NCBI RefSeq assembly: GCF_038449125.1
Contig: NZ_CP151800.1
Location: 592,406-656,405, forward strand
Length of the DNA stretch: 64,000 nucleotides
Origin: Kosakonia sp. BYX6
GTDB taxonomy: Bacteria > Pseudomonadota > Gammaproteobacteria > Enterobacterales > Enterobacteriaceae
Reading direction: 5' to 3'
A model generated the notes under the pieces. The model had not been told where the DNA came from. It did no database searches and worked only from the letters and a program-made list of their open reading frames with translations. Below, piece by piece: positions 36,757-46,681 of this stretch (the stretch's first letter is position 1; every line of letters starts with the position of its first letter). Position numbers and translations under genes: made by a program.

Positions 36757-36996
36757 AGTGTATCCTGCAATCAAGGGCGCTACGGCCCGGACGTACCCCG
36801 TGGGGTCGCTAAATTGTTAATGAACTGGGATTTTAGTTAACCTGTCAGCGACAATTTTTGATTTGAGGCAGCTAAATGCTTATTGATGATGCTAATAATC
36901 GACACCCATTTATTACGTAATTGTTGATGTGTGCCGCTATGCCATTTCATGATTGTGGCAAAATAGCCGTCATTATCATTTCAGGGAGTAAAGCTC

Positions 36997-37521
36997 GTGT
37001 TGGAGAAATTGCGCTCGCGTCTTGTTCATTTTGGCCCGTCGTTACTGAGTGTGCCGGTTAAGCTGACGCCGTTTGCCATCAAACGTCAGGTGCTGGAGCA
37101 GGTACTGCGCTGGCAATTCCAACAGGCGCTGGCGGACGGAGAACTTGAGTTTCTCGAAGGGCGCTGGTTAAGTATTCAGGTGAGTGATATTGGCCTGACG
37201 TGGTATACCTCTGTTGAGGATGGGCAGATGATCGTTCGCGAATCTGCCGACGCGGATGTCAGCTTTAGTGCGAGCGCCAGTGATTTACTGATGATTGCTG
37301 CACGTAAACAGGATCCGGATACACTTTTCTTCCAGCGTCGCCTGGTCATTGAAGGGGATACGGAACTGGGGCTGTATGTGAAAAACCTGATGGATGCCAT
37401 TGAACTGGAGCAGATGCCAAAACCCCTGCGGGTGGTGCTGCTACAGCTGGCGGAATTTGTTGAGGCTGGCCTGCAAGCGCCGCCTGCAACGACACAACCT
37501 TCTGTAGGTGAGCCATGCTGA
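36997..37521 (+). CDS. ubiT: UbiT, SCP2-domain ubiquinone accessory factor
   Basis: Lipid-binding SCP2-domain protein, the anaerobic counterpart of UbiJ, needed with UbiU and UbiV. It has 174 residues. The start is GTG at 36997, after TCAGGGAGTAAAGCTC. The SCP2-like segment ADVSFSASASDLLMIAARKQ and the DTLFFQRRLVIEGDTELG stretch are conserved. It overlaps yhbS by seven bases. Confidence 0.94.
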   Translation: MLEKLRSRLVHFGPSLLSVPVKLTPFAIKRQVLEQVLRWQFQQALADGELEFLEGRWLSIQVSDIGLTWYTSVEDGQMIVRESADADVSFSASASDLLMIAARKQDPDTLFFQRRLVIEGDTELGLYVKNLMDAIELEQMPKPLRVVLLQLAEFVEAGLQAPPATTQPSVGEPC

Positions 37522-38018
37522 TTAGAGTTGAAATTCCCATTGATGCACCCGGTATTGACGCCTTGCTGCGCCGCAGCTTTGGCGGTGAGGCTGAAGCCAC
37601 ACTGGTGCACGATCTGCGCGAAGACGGTTTGATCACGCTGGGATTTGTCGCGACCGATGATGAAGGGCAAGTGATTGGTTATGTCGCTTTCAGTCCGGTA
37701 ACGGTCGCCGGGGAAGAGTTGCAATGGGTCGGGCTTGCGCCGCTGGCCGTCGATGAGCAGTATCGTGGCCAGGGCATCGCGCGCCAACTGGTCTATGAAG
37801 GGCTGGATTCGCTAAATGAATTTGGCTATGCCGCAGCGGTGACGCTGGGCGATCCGGCGTTTTATAGCCGTCTCGGTTTTAAAAAGGCCGCGCAGTGTGA
37901 TTTGCGCTGCCGCTGGCCGCAAACCGAAGAGGCGTTTTTAATTCACCCTCTCGCGGATGACGCCCTAAATGGCGTAAGCGGTCTGGTGGAATACAGCGAC
38001 CATTTCAATCGTCTTTAA
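37515..38018 (+). CDS. yhbS: YhbS, GNAT-family acetyltransferase
   Basis: A 167-residue GNAT protein. The acetyl-CoA loop has the pattern [20 protein letters not shown] (near residue 77), with the expected QxxGxG/A. The substrate is unknown. It starts inside ubiT, so the two are translationally coupled, but no sequence link to ubiquinone synthesis is evident. Its 3' end overlaps the convergent yhbQ gene by 14 bases. Confidence 0.93.
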   Translation: MLIRVEIPIDAPGIDALLRRSFGGEAEATLVHDLREDGLITLGFVATDDEGQVIGYVAFSPVTVAGEELQWVGLAPLAVDEQYRGQGIARQLVYEGLDSLNEFGYAAAVTLGDPAFYSRLGFKKAAQCDLRCRWPQTEEAFLIHPLADDALNGVSGLVEYSDHFNRL

Positions 38019-38307
38019 CCACGGGCGTTAACAGACTCTCCCGCAGCGCTTCGAATGAGCCATCTCCGGCGACGAGGCGCTCTTTCTGGCGCTTGGTTAA
38101 CTGCTTAATCCGGTATTCCAGCCGTAGCGCCAGCGATCTCTCACCAATCTGCGCGGTAAAAACCAGTTCCAGCGCGCCTTTTCCTCGCAGGGCTTTTGCC
38201 CCTTTTCCATTTTGATGTTGCGTAAAACGACGCGGCACATCGGTTGTAATACCGGTGTACAGCATGTTGTCGTGCGTGCGAATAAGATAAAGAAACCAGG
38301 GCGTCAT
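38005..38307 (-). CDS. yhbQ: YhbQ, GIY-YIG domain protein
   Basis: A 100-residue stand-alone GIY-YIG nuclease-like domain. The motif appears as FLYLIRT...YTGITTD, and the conserved Arg and Lys ([16 protein letters not shown]) follow. The start at 38307 matches E. coli; an upstream start adds 13 unrelated residues. The E. coli member is linked to DNA damage tolerance, but that is not visible from sequence. Tail-to-tail overlap with yhbS. Confidence 0.92.
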   Translation of the reverse strand: MTPWFLYLIRTHDNMLYTGITTDVPRRFTQHQNGKGAKALRGKGALELVFTAQIGERSLALRLEYRIKQLTKRQKERLVAGDGSFEALRESLLTPVVKDD

Positions 38308-38360
38308 GGCGTTGTTCAGTGTGTTAATGTGAACGAAAAATAACATGAGGGAGAGAAAAA

Positions 38361-38798
38361 ATGGAGACTCTTGCAGCCATTAACCGCTGGCTGGCGAAAC
38401 AGCATGTTGTCACCTGGTGTGTGGCGAATCGGGGAGAGTTATGGTGCGCTAACGCCTTTTATTTTTATGACCCTCAAGCCGTCGCCTTTTATGTGCTCAG
38501 CGAAGATCAAACGCGCCACGCGCAAATGACTGGCCTGAAAGCGCAGGTCGCAGGCACGGTAAACGGCCAACCAAAAACCGTCGCGCTGATTCGCGGCGTG
38601 CAATTTGCCGGGGAAATTCGTCGCTTAGACGGGGAGGAAAGCGCGGCGCTGCGGGCGCAGTACAACCGACGCTTTCCGGTGGCCCGTATGTTGTCAGCCC
38701 CGATGTGGGAGATTCGCCTGAGCGAACTGAAGTTCACCGACAACACGCTGGGATTTGGCAAAAAACTTCACTGGATCCGCGAATCAAGCACCCAGTAA
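38361..38798 (+). CDS. yhbP: YhbP, pyridoxamine 5'-phosphate oxidase-like family protein
   Basis: A 145-residue protein of the UPF0306/PNPOx-like split-barrel class. The opening [19 protein letters not shown] and the [20 protein letters not shown] segment are characteristic. The biochemical role is unknown. Preceded by GAGGGAGAG. It overlaps the convergent yhbO gene by 15 bases at the 3' end. Confidence 0.9.
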   Translation: METLAAINRWLAKQHVVTWCVANRGELWCANAFYFYDPQAVAFYVLSEDQTRHAQMTGLKAQVAGTVNGQPKTVALIRGVQFAGEIRRLDGEESAALRAQYNRRFPVARMLSAPMWEIRLSELKFTDNTLGFGKKLHWIRESSTQ

Positions 38799-39302
38799 GC
38801 GCAGCGCCTCGCGGTTAAACGCCGGTAAATCATCGGGGGTACGGCTGGTGACCAACTGATCTTTATCGACCACCACTTCCTGGTCATAGAACTCGCCCCC
38901 GGCATTCTTCACATCTATCACGATTGGTTTCACCGCCGTCAGCTTGCGGCCGCGAATCACATCCGCGCTGATCAATAGCTGCGGACCGTGGCAGATGGCG
39001 AAAACTGGTTTACCGGAATTGATAAAATCGCGGGTAAACGTGACAAAGCGATCGTCACCGCGTAGCGAATCCGGCGAATGCCCGCCCGGCAGCAGCAGCG
39101 CGTCAAAGTCCGCCGGACGCACTTCATCAATGGCTTTATCAATCGGCACTTCCGCCTCACCTTTTTTACCTTTCACCGTTTTTCCGGCTTGCTTCTCAAT
39201 GGTGATCACTTCGTGCCCCGCTTTGCGGAACGCCTGCGCCGGAGAGGTGAATTCTGAATCTTCAAACTCGTCGGTGATCAAGACCGCAATTTTCTTGCTC
39301 AT
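38784..39302 (-). CDS. yhbO: YhbO, DJ-1/PfpI family stress protein
   Basis: A 172-residue DJ-1/PfpI superfamily protein; E. coli YhbO is a stress-response enzyme described as a deglycase/glyoxalase-type repair protein. The nucleophilic cysteine lies in the elbow [10 protein letters not shown], with the following His and a conserved Glu in the N-terminal [10 protein letters not shown]. Strong GGAGGAAG ribosome site. It is divergent from yraR. Confidence 0.94.
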   Translation of the reverse strand: MSKKIAVLITDEFEDSEFTSPAQAFRKAGHEVITIEKQAGKTVKGKKGEAEVPIDKAIDEVRPADFDALLLPGGHSPDSLRGDDRFVTFTRDFINSGKPVFAICHGPQLLISADVIRGRKLTAVKPIVIDVKNAGGEFYDQEVVVDKDQLVTSRTPDDLPAFNREALRLLGA

Positions 39303-39420
39303 ACTTCCTCCGTTGTTTTGGCTTCAGAAAGGGAGTTATGCATACTTTAACTCATCAGAACTGTAAGCCTGGTTCAACAGGCTGACATTACAAGACGGAT
39401 TCGTCTGCAAAGGAGACGAT

Positions 39421-40074
39421 ATGCAACGTGTATTAATCACCGGCGCGACCGGTTTAGTGGGTGGGCATTTACTGCGGTTGCTGATTAATGAACCGCGCAT
39501 TACCGCCATTGCCGCGCCAACGCGCCGCCCTTTGCAGGGGTTCCCTGGTGTAGAAAATCCCCACGATCCGCAACTGAGCGATGCGCTGGCGTTGGTTAGC
39601 GAACCGGTGGATACGGTCTTTTGCTGCCTGGGCACAACGCGGCGGGAAGCGGGCAGCAAAGAAGCGTTTGTGCATGCGGATTTCACGCTGGTGGTGGATA
39701 CCGCGCTGACCGGGCTACGGCTGGGGGCAAAACGGATGTTGGTGGTGAGTTCGATGGGCGCCAATGCGCGTTCACCATTTTTCTACAACCGGGTAAAAGG
39801 GGAAATGGAAAATGCGCTGATTGCGCAGGATTGGCCGTCACTGACGATTGTTCGCCCATCGATGCTTTTGGGCGATCGGGAAAAACAGCGGGTCAGTGAG
39901 TCACTGTTTGCACCGCTTTTTCGCCTGTTACCGGGCAACTGGAAGTCGATTTCCGCGCAGGATGTCGCGCGTGCGCTGCTGGCCCTGGCATTTTCTACCG
40001 ATAACAACGGGGTACAAGTGATTGAATCAGCACAACTGCGTGCGATTGCCGCTGCCAGCCCATTTGCAAAATGA
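39421..40074 (+). CDS. yraR: YraR, NAD(P)-binding epimerase-like protein
   Basis: A 217-residue Rossmann-fold protein with the N-terminal dinucleotide loop [13 protein letters not shown] and [16 protein letters not shown]; it resembles atypical short-chain dehydrogenases. The catalytic Tyr-Lys pair of the SDR class is suggested by YNRVKGEME. Function is unknown. Preceded by AAAGGAGACG, then 54 bases to yraQ. Confidence 0.88.
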   Translation: MQRVLITGATGLVGGHLLRLLINEPRITAIAAPTRRPLQGFPGVENPHDPQLSDALALVSEPVDTVFCCLGTTRREAGSKEAFVHADFTLVVDTALTGLRLGAKRMLVVSSMGANARSPFFYNRVKGEMENALIAQDWPSLTIVRPSMLLGDREKQRVSESLFAPLFRLLPGNWKSISAQDVARALLALAFSTDNNGVQVIESAQLRAIAAASPFAK

Positions 40075-40128
40075 CAATTCAGGCGTACTATTCGCTGGCT
40101 TAAAACCACATAATCCCCGGGGAATGCT

Positions 40129-41166
40129 ATGACTGGTCAGTCTTCACCTCAGGCGGCAACACCCATTCAGTGGTGGAAACCCGCACTGTTCTTTCTTGTT
40201 GTTATCGTTGGTCTTTGGTACGTGAAATGGCAGCCGTATTACGGCAAAGCCTTTACCGCGGCCGAGACGCACAGCATCGGTAAATCGATTCTTTCCCAGG
40301 CCGACGCCAGCCCGTTTCAGGCGGCACTGGATTACGCCATGGTCTATTTTCTCGCTGTCTGGAAAGCGGCCGTACTCGGCGTATTGCTTGGCTCGCTGAT
40401 TCAGGTACTCATCCCGCGCGACTGGCTGTTACGCACGCTTGGGCAAAAACGCTTTAGCGGCACGTTGTTCGGCACGCTGTTCTCGTTGCCGGGCATGATG
40501 TGCTCCTGCTGTGCGGCGCCAGTGGCGGCCGGAATGCGGCGCCAGCGCGTGTCGATGGGCGGCGCACTCGCATTCTGGATGGGCAACCCCTTGTTAAACC
40601 CGGCAACGCTGGTGTTTATGGGCTTTGTGCTCGGCTGGCATTTTGCCATCATTCGTCTGGTCGCCGGTCTGGTGACTGTGCTGGGCGTGGCGATGCTGGT
40701 GCAAACGCTGGTAAAAGAGAGCCCGCAGCAGGCTGAAGCGGTAGATATCACGCTGCCAGAGCCGCAGGGCAGTTTTATGGCGCGTTGGGGCAAAGCGCTG
40801 TGGCAACTCTTCTGGAGCACTATTCCGGTTTATATTCTTGCCGTTCTGGTGCTGGGCGCCGCGCGCGTCTGGTTGTTCCCGCATGCGGATGGCGCGGTCG
40901 ATAACACCGTGCTGTGGGTTATCGCAATGGCGATTGTCGGCTGTTTGTTTGTGATTCCAACGGCGGCAGAGATCCCCATCGTGCAGACCATGATGCTGGC
41001 GGGAATGGGCATGGCGCCCGCGCTGGCGCTGTTGATCACACTGCCGGCGGTGAGCCTGCCTTCGCTGATTATGCTGCGTAAGTCATTTCCGGCAAAAGCA
41101 CTGTGGATGACCGGCGGGCTGGTGGCGCTGTGCGGAATGATTACCGGGTTTGTCGCGCTGGTGTAA
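40129..41166 (+). CDS. yraQ: YraQ, two-domain permease (DUF318/ArsP-like)
   Basis: A 345-residue inner-membrane protein with about eight hydrophobic helices in two homologous halves. The conserved CSCCAAPVAAGMRRQ motif, with adjacent cysteines near residue 125, and the later IPTAAEIPIVQT segment place it in the ArsP/YraQ permease family. The substrate is not known for YraQ itself. It may be co-transcribed with yraR. A bidirectional terminator follows. Confidence 0.9.
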   Translation: MTGQSSPQAATPIQWWKPALFFLVVIVGLWYVKWQPYYGKAFTAAETHSIGKSILSQADASPFQAALDYAMVYFLAVWKAAVLGVLLGSLIQVLIPRDWLLRTLGQKRFSGTLFGTLFSLPGMMCSCCAAPVAAGMRRQRVSMGGALAFWMGNPLLNPATLVFMGFVLGWHFAIIRLVAGLVTVLGVAMLVQTLVKESPQQAEAVDITLPEPQGSFMARWGKALWQLFWSTIPVYILAVLVLGAARVWLFPHADGAVDNTVLWVIAMAIVGCLFVIPTAAEIPIVQTMMLAGMGMAPALALLITLPAVSLPSLIMLRKSFPAKALWMTGGLVALCGMITGFVALV

Positions 41167-41190
41167 GGTTTGCCGAAGAGTACAACGAAG

Positions 41191-41221
41191 AAAAAAGCCC
41201 GGTTGTGAAACCGGGCTTTTT
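41191..41221. terminator. Bidirectional terminator between yraQ and dolP
   Basis: Stem AAAAAGCCCGG / CCGGGCTTTTT with a TTGTGAAA loop, between converging genes. Confidence 0.9.
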
Positions 41222-41223
41222 CA

Positions 41224-41799
41224 TTACTTGAGGAAGGTAAACGCGGTAGTGACGTGTTTCACCCCGCTGACGCGGCTCGCCATATCCGCCGCCGCCTTGC
41301 CTTCACGGTCGGTGACCAGGCCCATCAAGAACACTTCGCCATTTTCCGTGGTTACTTTGACGTTTGACGATTTCACCTGGTCGCTGCCCAGCAACTGCGA
41401 GCGAACTTTGGTGGTGATCCAGGTATCGGAAGAGGCGGTACCCAGACCAATCGGCTGACCCTGACGGATCTCGTTATAGACTTCAGTTGCGCCTTCAACG
41501 CCAACGGCAATCTGTTTCGCGCGGGAAGAGAGATCGGTCGTCGGCGCCTGACCGGTCAACAGCACTTTCCCCTGATATGCCGTGACATTGATGCGCGCGT
41601 CTTTCTTAAGCTGTTCATCTTTCGACAGAGCACTATTCACGCGCAGTTCCAGCGTGCTGTCATCCACCTGGGTGCCGACGGTTCGCGGATCCGTCGCGGC
41701 CTTGGTACCTACGGCGGCAGAACCGACCACCACTGCGCCAACACAACCCTGTAACAGCAGTGCGGAAATAAGGACTGCGAGGGGCGTAAATGCCTTCAT
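41224..41799 (-). CDS. dolP: DolP (YraP), outer-membrane BON-domain lipoprotein
   Basis: Outer-membrane lipoprotein that helps maintain envelope integrity and associates with BAM and division sites. It has 191 residues with a lipobox at Cys19 (LLLQGCVG). Two BON domains follow (about residues 45-115 and 125-190), each with the conserved Gly in segments such as NGEVFLMGLV. It is last in lpoA-yraN-diaA-dolP; the gene starts nine bases after diaA ends. In E. coli it is under sigma-E control. Confidence 0.95.
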   Translation of the reverse strand: MKAFTPLAVLISALLLQGCVGAVVVGSAAVGTKAATDPRTVGTQVDDSTLELRVNSALSKDEQLKKDARINVTAYQGKVLLTGQAPTTDLSSRAKQIAVGVEGATEVYNEIRQGQPIGLGTASSDTWITTKVRSQLLGSDQVKSSNVKVTTENGEVFLMGLVTDREGKAAADMASRVSGVKHVTTAFTFLK

Positions 41800-41808
41800 G
41801 TGTACTCC

Positions 41809-42399
41809 TTAATCATCCTGGTGAGGAAAAAGCGTGTTATCAATCAGATCGCATAAGCAATTCACCGTCAGCATGTGCATTTCCTGAATGCGTGCGCTGC
41901 GGTGGGAAGGAATACGGATTTCCACATCTTGCGGCCCCAACAAACCTGCCAGCTCGCCGCCGTCATAGCCGGTGAGTGCAATGATCGACATATCGCGCGT
42001 AACGGCCGCTTCCACGGCTTTCACGATATCGCGACTGTTACCCCGCGTAGAAATTGCCAACAAAATATCGCCGGTATGACCGAGTGCACGAACCTGCTTC
42101 GCGTAGATTTCATCGTGCAGACGGTCGTTTGCTATCGCGGTTAAGACCACATTATCGGTATTAAGTGCAATGGCAGGTAAACTGGGTCGTTCGGTTTCAA
42201 AACGGTTGATCATGCTGGCAGCAAAATGCTGTGCGTTGGCGGCTGACGTGCCGTTGCCACAACAGAGGATTTTGTTGCCGTTAAGCAGGGAGTGAACCAT
42301 CGTCATGGCTGCGCGGGAAATAGCATCTGGCAGCGCTTCCGCCGCCGCAATTTGGGTTTGAATGCTTTCCGTAAAGCAGACTTTAATTCGTTCGAGCAC
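41809..42399 (-). CDS. diaA: DiaA, DnaA initiator-associating SIS-domain protein
   Basis: Binds DnaA and promotes its ordered assembly at oriC. It has 196 residues, with an SIS-domain phosphosugar-binding fold: [32 protein letters not shown] and the C-terminal [14 protein letters not shown]. The start is GTG at 42399. The protein resembles GmhA, but gene context and the DiaA ending LFPHQDD support this name. Confidence 0.95.
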   Translation of the reverse strand: MLERIKVCFTESIQTQIAAAEALPDAISRAAMTMVHSLLNGNKILCCGNGTSAANAQHFAASMINRFETERPSLPAIALNTDNVVLTAIANDRLHDEIYAKQVRALGHTGDILLAISTRGNSRDIVKAVEAAVTRDMSIIALTGYDGGELAGLLGPQDVEIRIPSHRSARIQEMHMLTVNCLCDLIDNTLFPHQDD

Positions 42400-42421
42400 G
42401 GTAATCCCTATAATTCAGCAA

Positions 42422-42817
42422 TTATGAGTGGTCGTTAAACGCGTTTTGTATCCACTCAACATCATTTCCGGTGAAGGCTACCACATCAAACCGGCAATCC
42501 ACAGTATCAAAACTCCCATTGTGACGGGCGAGCCACAAACGGGCGGTATGCAGCAGTTTGCGCTGTTTCGCGGCGGTGACACTGCTCGCCGCGCCGCCAA
42601 AGTGTGCCGATTTGCGATAGCGGACTTCGATAAATACGGTGGTGCTGCCGTGCCGCATTATCAGGTCTATTTCGCCGCCGCGCTCGCGCACATTGGCGGC
42701 GATAAACCGCAGTCCTTTGCCTTCCAGCCAGCGACGCGCTTGCGCTTCCCACGCGTCGCCGGTCTGTTTGCGAGTTAACTCGCCGGGACGATTTGCCCCT
42801 GTTGGTATTTGAGCCAT
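42422..42817 (-). CDS. yraN: YraN, UPF0102 putative endonuclease-fold protein
   Basis: A 131-residue protein of the UPF0102 family, which has a restriction-endonuclease-like fold: a conserved Glu-Ala...(E)IDLIMRH...[10 protein letters not shown] pattern with the D-ExK type residues (GGEIDLIM and FIEVRYRK). No proven function. Its first 43 bases overlap the end of lpoA in another frame. Confidence 0.92.
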   Translation of the reverse strand: MAQIPTGANRPGELTRKQTGDAWEAQARRWLEGKGLRFIAANVRERGGEIDLIMRHGSTTVFIEVRYRKSAHFGGAASSVTAAKQRKLLHTARLWLARHNGSFDTVDCRFDVVAFTGNDVEWIQNAFNDHS

Positions 42818-44922
42818 GACAACTTCCTGTTGATCACGCAGTCCTGAGTGGCGGTCAAATCGCCGGTATTGCCGTTCAATTCAAAACCCGGCACCTGGCG
42901 CATTTGCGAGAAATTGTTCGCCAGCGACCAGGCATCCGCACCCATTGCATACAGGCGCGCCAGTGAATAGTCGTTATTCACGCTTCTCAGCGCCTGTTGC
43001 ATCAGCGACGGGTTTGCGCCAGCCAGCATGGGGATTTCGTTAAACTGCAAGCCTTCCATTTCGAGGCGGAAGTCCGGGCCTGCGCCGCCCTGGGCGCTGC
43101 GAGAGCTGGCGTACAACATGACGCCGCTCTGGCTGCCGGTACGTAGCGTGATCATCGGTTTAAGCAGCGCGATTTCATCCTGAGTCGCCACGATATAAAC
43201 CGCATCAACACTGCCGCTGCCGCTGATTTGCGCATCGGTCGGCGGCGCCGGAATGTTCAGGCCGCCAATGGTCACGCCCTGTTGTTCCGGCAAACTTGAA
43301 GTCACCGGACTGCCGGTCATGGCGATGCCGGAGCCGCCATTCAGGTTCATGCGCAATTCCGCGGTAGAACCGAATTTCTGCGCCAGCACCACGCCGCCGC
43401 CGAGCTTTTTCCACTCATCAGCAAATGCGGTACTCACACGCTCGCCGAGCGCGCTGCGCGGAACCAGCAGCAGCGGCGCATGGCGGCCCTGATCGTGAAT
43501 ATGGCGCGCGGCGTCATGGGCTTCATCTTCAGGTGACAGCGCGAAATAACAGATATTGGCGCGGTTTTCGACATGCTCAGGCTGGTTGAGGGCTAACACG
43601 TTCAGCGTGGTATTGCTGCGCATCAGCTCTTCAACATTGTTTTTCAGCAGAGGGCCGACCACGATGCTGGCACCGTCTTGCTGAACTTGATTGAGGATCT
43701 GATCCATCGGCTGGGCGCTGGTATCGTAGATTTTCAGTTCGGCGCCAGGGTTAGCCGGTGTTCCGGTTGCGGCGGGCGCGGCTACCGGTTGTGTCACATT
43801 GGCGTCTGCAGGCGGCGCAGCGGTGGTCGCCGCAGGATCTTGCTCGCTGTTGTCAGCGGCGGCGGCTTCGTTGGACGTGTCCGTTGCACTTTGCGCCGCG
43901 CTGTCCGGGGCTTGCGCTTGCTGAGCATCCGGCGCGGCGACATCCTGCTGCGCCTGGGCGTCTGTCAGATCGCTGACATTTGCCTGCGAAGGGCTGACCA
44001 CATCTGTTGTGGCGGCCTGCGCGACTTGCTGAGGAACCGCCGGGCCGGAAACCGGAGAAGCGCCGTTTTTCGCCGCTTCAAAACCTTGCTGAATGGCGCG
44101 GCTAAACACCGATGCCTGGCCATTTAACGGCAGCAGCAGGGCGATTTTACTGGTTGAGGCGGGCTGAAAATTTTGCATATTCGACAACTGGCTCGGCAGC
44201 ATTTTCGCCGCCGGGTTTTGCGGGTAGCGCGTTTTCCAGTCGGTAATGCCCGCTTTCAGCATATTGGGATCGTTACGGTTATCGAACCACATGCGTTGCA
44301 GGTCGAGCCAGCCTTGCAGGGTGACTTCATCGGCGTTGATCACTAACGCGCGTGCTTGATCCTGGGTCATCGACGCAAGGGCTTGCCACGTTGCATCAAT
44401 ATTTTTCTGTTGATCTTCCGGCTTGGTTAACAGCGGTTGTTGGGCGATCAAGGCACGCAGCAGCGTTAATGAGGGTTTGCCCTGCGCGGCAGTAATGCCA
44501 ATCTGCCAGTAACGCGCCTGCTGGTTTTGCTCAAGTTTGCTGGGGTCGATTTTATCGAACAGCGCTTGGGCGCCGGCGAAATCCCGCTGCGCGAGTTTCA
44601 TTTCGGCGGCGAGCAAATCATATTCTTTGCGCTGGTTGTCGTTCAAATCCTGCGGTAGCTGACCATACAACTCGCTTGCCTGCTGGGTTTTGCCTTCTTT
44701 CAGCAGTGCACGAATGGCGAGTAATTGCCAGTTGGTCTTGCTATCATCTGAGCTTTGCTGCATTTGATGCAGGTAGTAGCCAGAATCAGCCTGCGCCGAA
44801 CCCTCCATATGCGGAGTGCTCTGGTCTGTAGACTGCGTGCCGCAGCCCGCGAATAGCAGGGCAGCCAGCACCACAGGCAGGCAGCGCGTGGCTTTCGAAC
44901 GTAGTAATCTTGACGGTAGCAT
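42775..44922 (-). CDS. lpoA: LpoA, outer-membrane activator of PBP1A
   Basis: Outer-membrane lipoprotein that reaches through the periplasm to stimulate peptidoglycan synthase PBP1A. It has 715 residues and a lipobox LFAGCGTQ with Cys27. Helical TPR-like repeats cover about 30-260, and a periplasmic-binding-protein-like domain starts at [16 protein letters not shown] long Ala/Gln/Pro/Asp-rich disordered insert lies within it (about residues 300-405). That insert accounts for most of the extra length over the 678-residue E. coli protein. The start at 44922 has a GGAT site. Confidence 0.95.
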   Translation of the reverse strand: MLPSRLLRSKATRCLPVVLAALLFAGCGTQSTDQSTPHMEGSAQADSGYYLHQMQQSSDDSKTNWQLLAIRALLKEGKTQQASELYGQLPQDLNDNQRKEYDLLAAEMKLAQRDFAGAQALFDKIDPSKLEQNQQARYWQIGITAAQGKPSLTLLRALIAQQPLLTKPEDQQKNIDATWQALASMTQDQARALVINADEVTLQGWLDLQRMWFDNRNDPNMLKAGITDWKTRYPQNPAAKMLPSQLSNMQNFQPASTSKIALLLPLNGQASVFSRAIQQGFEAAKNGASPVSGPAVPQQVAQAATTDVVSPSQANVSDLTDAQAQQDVAAPDAQQAQAPDSAAQSATDTSNEAAAADNSEQDPAATTAAPPADANVTQPVAAPAATGTPANPGAELKIYDTSAQPMDQILNQVQQDGASIVVGPLLKNNVEELMRSNTTLNVLALNQPEHVENRANICYFALSPEDEAHDAARHIHDQGRHAPLLLVPRSALGERVSTAFADEWKKLGGGVVLAQKFGSTAELRMNLNGGSGIAMTGSPVTSSLPEQQGVTIGGLNIPAPPTDAQISGSGSVDAVYIVATQDEIALLKPMITLRTGSQSGVMLYASSRSAQGGAGPDFRLEMEGLQFNEIPMLAGANPSLMQQALRSVNNDYSLARLYAMGADAWSLANNFSQMRQVPGFELNGNTGDLTATQDCVINRKLSWLKYQQGQIVPAS

Positions 44923-44984
44923 ACTGTATCCAGTGATATTTTTTACGCAATGCTCAATATTAAATCGGCAATACGGATGAAACA

Positions 44985-45845
44985 ATGAAACAACACGAAT
45001 CGGCGGAGAATTCTCAAGGTCAGCTTTTTATTGTACCTACTCCCATCGGGAATTTGGCTGATATTACTCAACGCGCATTAACCGTGTTGCAAGCCGTTGA
45101 TTTAATTGCTGCTGAGGATACCCGCCACACCGGTTTATTGCTTCAGCATTTCGCGATTAACGCCCGCATGTTTGCGCTGCACGATCATAACGAGCAGCAA
45201 AAAGCGCAAATGCTGGTGGCGAAGCTAAAAGAGGGGCAGAACATTGCGCTGGTGTCCGATGCCGGCACACCGTTAATCAACGATCCGGGTTATCACCTTG
45301 TCCGCATTTGTCGCGAAGCCGGCATCCGCGTCGTGCCACTGCCTGGCCCGTGTGCAGCCATCGCAGCGCTGAGCGCGGCGGGCTTACCTTCCGATCGTTT
45401 CTGTTATGAAGGTTTTCTCCCCGCCAAATCCAAAGGGCGGCGCGACGCGCTGAAAGCGCTGGAAACAGAAAGCCGCACGCTCATTTTCTATGAATCCACT
45501 CATCGCCTGCTGGAAAGCCTGGAAGACATGGTCGCGGTATGGGGCGAATCCCGCTATGTTGTGCTGGCGCGCGAGCTGACCAAAACCTGGGAGACCATTC
45601 AGGGCGCACCGGTCGGCGAGTTGCTGGCATGGGTCAAAGAAGATGAAAACCGCCGCAAAGGCGAAATGGTGTTGATCGTCGAAGGCCACAAAGCGCAAGA
45701 AGACGATCTGCCCGCCGACGCGCTGCGCACGCTGGCGCTGCTGCAAGCCGAGTTACCGTTGAAGAAAGCCGCCGCGCTGGCAGCGGAAATTCACGGTGTG
45801 AAGAAAAATGCGCTTTATAAATACGCGTTGGAACAGCAAGGGTAA
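44985..45845 (+). CDS. rsmI: RsmI, 16S rRNA C1402 2'-O-methyltransferase
   Basis: Methylates the ribose of C1402 in the 30S decoding centre, with RsmH acting on the base. It has 286 residues in the tetrapyrrole-methylase fold. The conserved segments are [40 protein letters not shown] and FYESTHRL. The start GGATGAAACA ATG at 44985 is divergent from lpoA with about 62 bases between the two. Confidence 0.96.
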   Translation: MKQHESAENSQGQLFIVPTPIGNLADITQRALTVLQAVDLIAAEDTRHTGLLLQHFAINARMFALHDHNEQQKAQMLVAKLKEGQNIALVSDAGTPLINDPGYHLVRICREAGIRVVPLPGPCAAIAALSAAGLPSDRFCYEGFLPAKSKGRRDALKALETESRTLIFYESTHRLLESLEDMVAVWGESRYVVLARELTKTWETIQGAPVGELLAWVKEDENRRKGEMVLIVEGHKAQEDDLPADALRTLALLQAELPLKKAAALAAEIHGVKKNALYKYALEQQG

Positions 45846-45857
45846 GCCGCATTATAA

Positions 45858-45884
45858 CCAGAGCGCAGCAACTCTGCGCTCTGG
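45858..45884. terminator. Hairpin between rsmI and agaD
   Basis: Perfect 11-base stem CCAGAGCGCAG / CTGCGCTCTGG with a five-base loop between converging genes. There is no good T-run on either side, so it may protect RNA ends or act as an imperfect terminator. Confidence 0.55.
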
Positions 45885-45889
45885 CTCTG

Positions 45890-46681
45890 TCAGAGAATAC
45901 CCAGCGCTGATGCGAGAATTGACAGTACAAATGTCACCGCTATCAGCATAACCGGGTGGGCTTTTTTCACACGTAGCAGGTAATACATCAGTAGCGTGTA
46001 ACCCATTGGCAAAATGTTTGGGAACACTTTGTCAAAGAAGTCTTTTTGTAACGCCACGCTGTGTGTGTCATCGATGGGAAAAGTGGTGATCACATTGATA
46101 TGAACATACGAAGCAATCAGGCCGCCGATAACGGTAATCCCCAGGATCGTCGCCGATTTCGCGATCATTTGCGAATTCTCACGCACTTTATCAATCGCTT
46201 TGACACCCACTGAATAACCAACATGTGTCCAGCCTACGCGCAAAAAGAAAATCGCCAGATACACCGCGAAGAAAAGTATCGGACCAAGCAAGTTTCCCTG
46301 GCTGGCGAAGGAGGAACAGATACCAGCCATAATCGGTAACAGGGTAAACCAGAAGATGGCATCGCCAATCCCCGCAATAGGACCAAACAGCGCCACCTTT
46401 AGCCCTTTAATCGTGCTGCGGTTTTCCCCTTTCTCTTCCATTGAGATAAGTAATCCCATTAAAAAACCAACAAGATTGGGATGGGTGTTAATGAACTCCA
46501 GATGGTCTTTCATTGCGGCACTTAAGCCATCTTTATCGTCCTTATAGATCTTTTTCAGAAGCGGCAGCATCGCCCAGGTAAAACCGCCAGCCTGCATCCT
46601 TTCATAGTTAAAACTGGCCTGCAGCACGGATGAACGGAAACCTAAACGGGTGATATCTTTCTTACTGATTTCAGATGCCAT
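45890..46681 (-). CDS. agaD: AgaD, PTS EIID for galactosamine-type sugars
   Basis: Membrane EIID of a mannose-family phosphotransferase system; in E. coli AgaBCD imports galactosamine. It has 263 residues beginning MASEISKKDITRLGFRSS. The EIID hallmark ASFNYERMQAGGFTW and the GPIAGIGDAIFWF loop are present. The start at 46681 overlaps the agaC end by 11 bases. It is the last gene of agaS-kbaY-agaBCD; the agaI gene that follows in E. coli is missing here. Confidence 0.95.
   Translation of the reverse strand: MASEISKKDITRLGFRSSVLQASFNYERMQAGGFTWAMLPLLKKIYKDDKDGLSAAMKDHLEFINTHPNLVGFLMGLLISMEEKGENRSTIKGLKVALFGPIAGIGDAIFWFTLLPIMAGICSSFASQGNLLGPILFFAVYLAIFFLRVGWTHVGYSVGVKAIDKVRENSQMIAKSATILGITVIGGLIASYVHINVITTFPIDDTHSVALQKDFFDKVFPNILPMGYTLLMYYLLRVKKAHPVMLIAVTFVLSILASALGIL

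Noticed and set aside
36883-36896. Possible FNR site between ubiU and ubiT
   Set aside because: Anaerobic control is plausible for these genes, but TTGAT-GATG-CTAAT matches only one half of the FNR palindrome.
44923-44985. Longer LpoA start at 44985
   Set aside because: It would put about 21 residues before the signal peptide and overlap the divergent rsmI start region.
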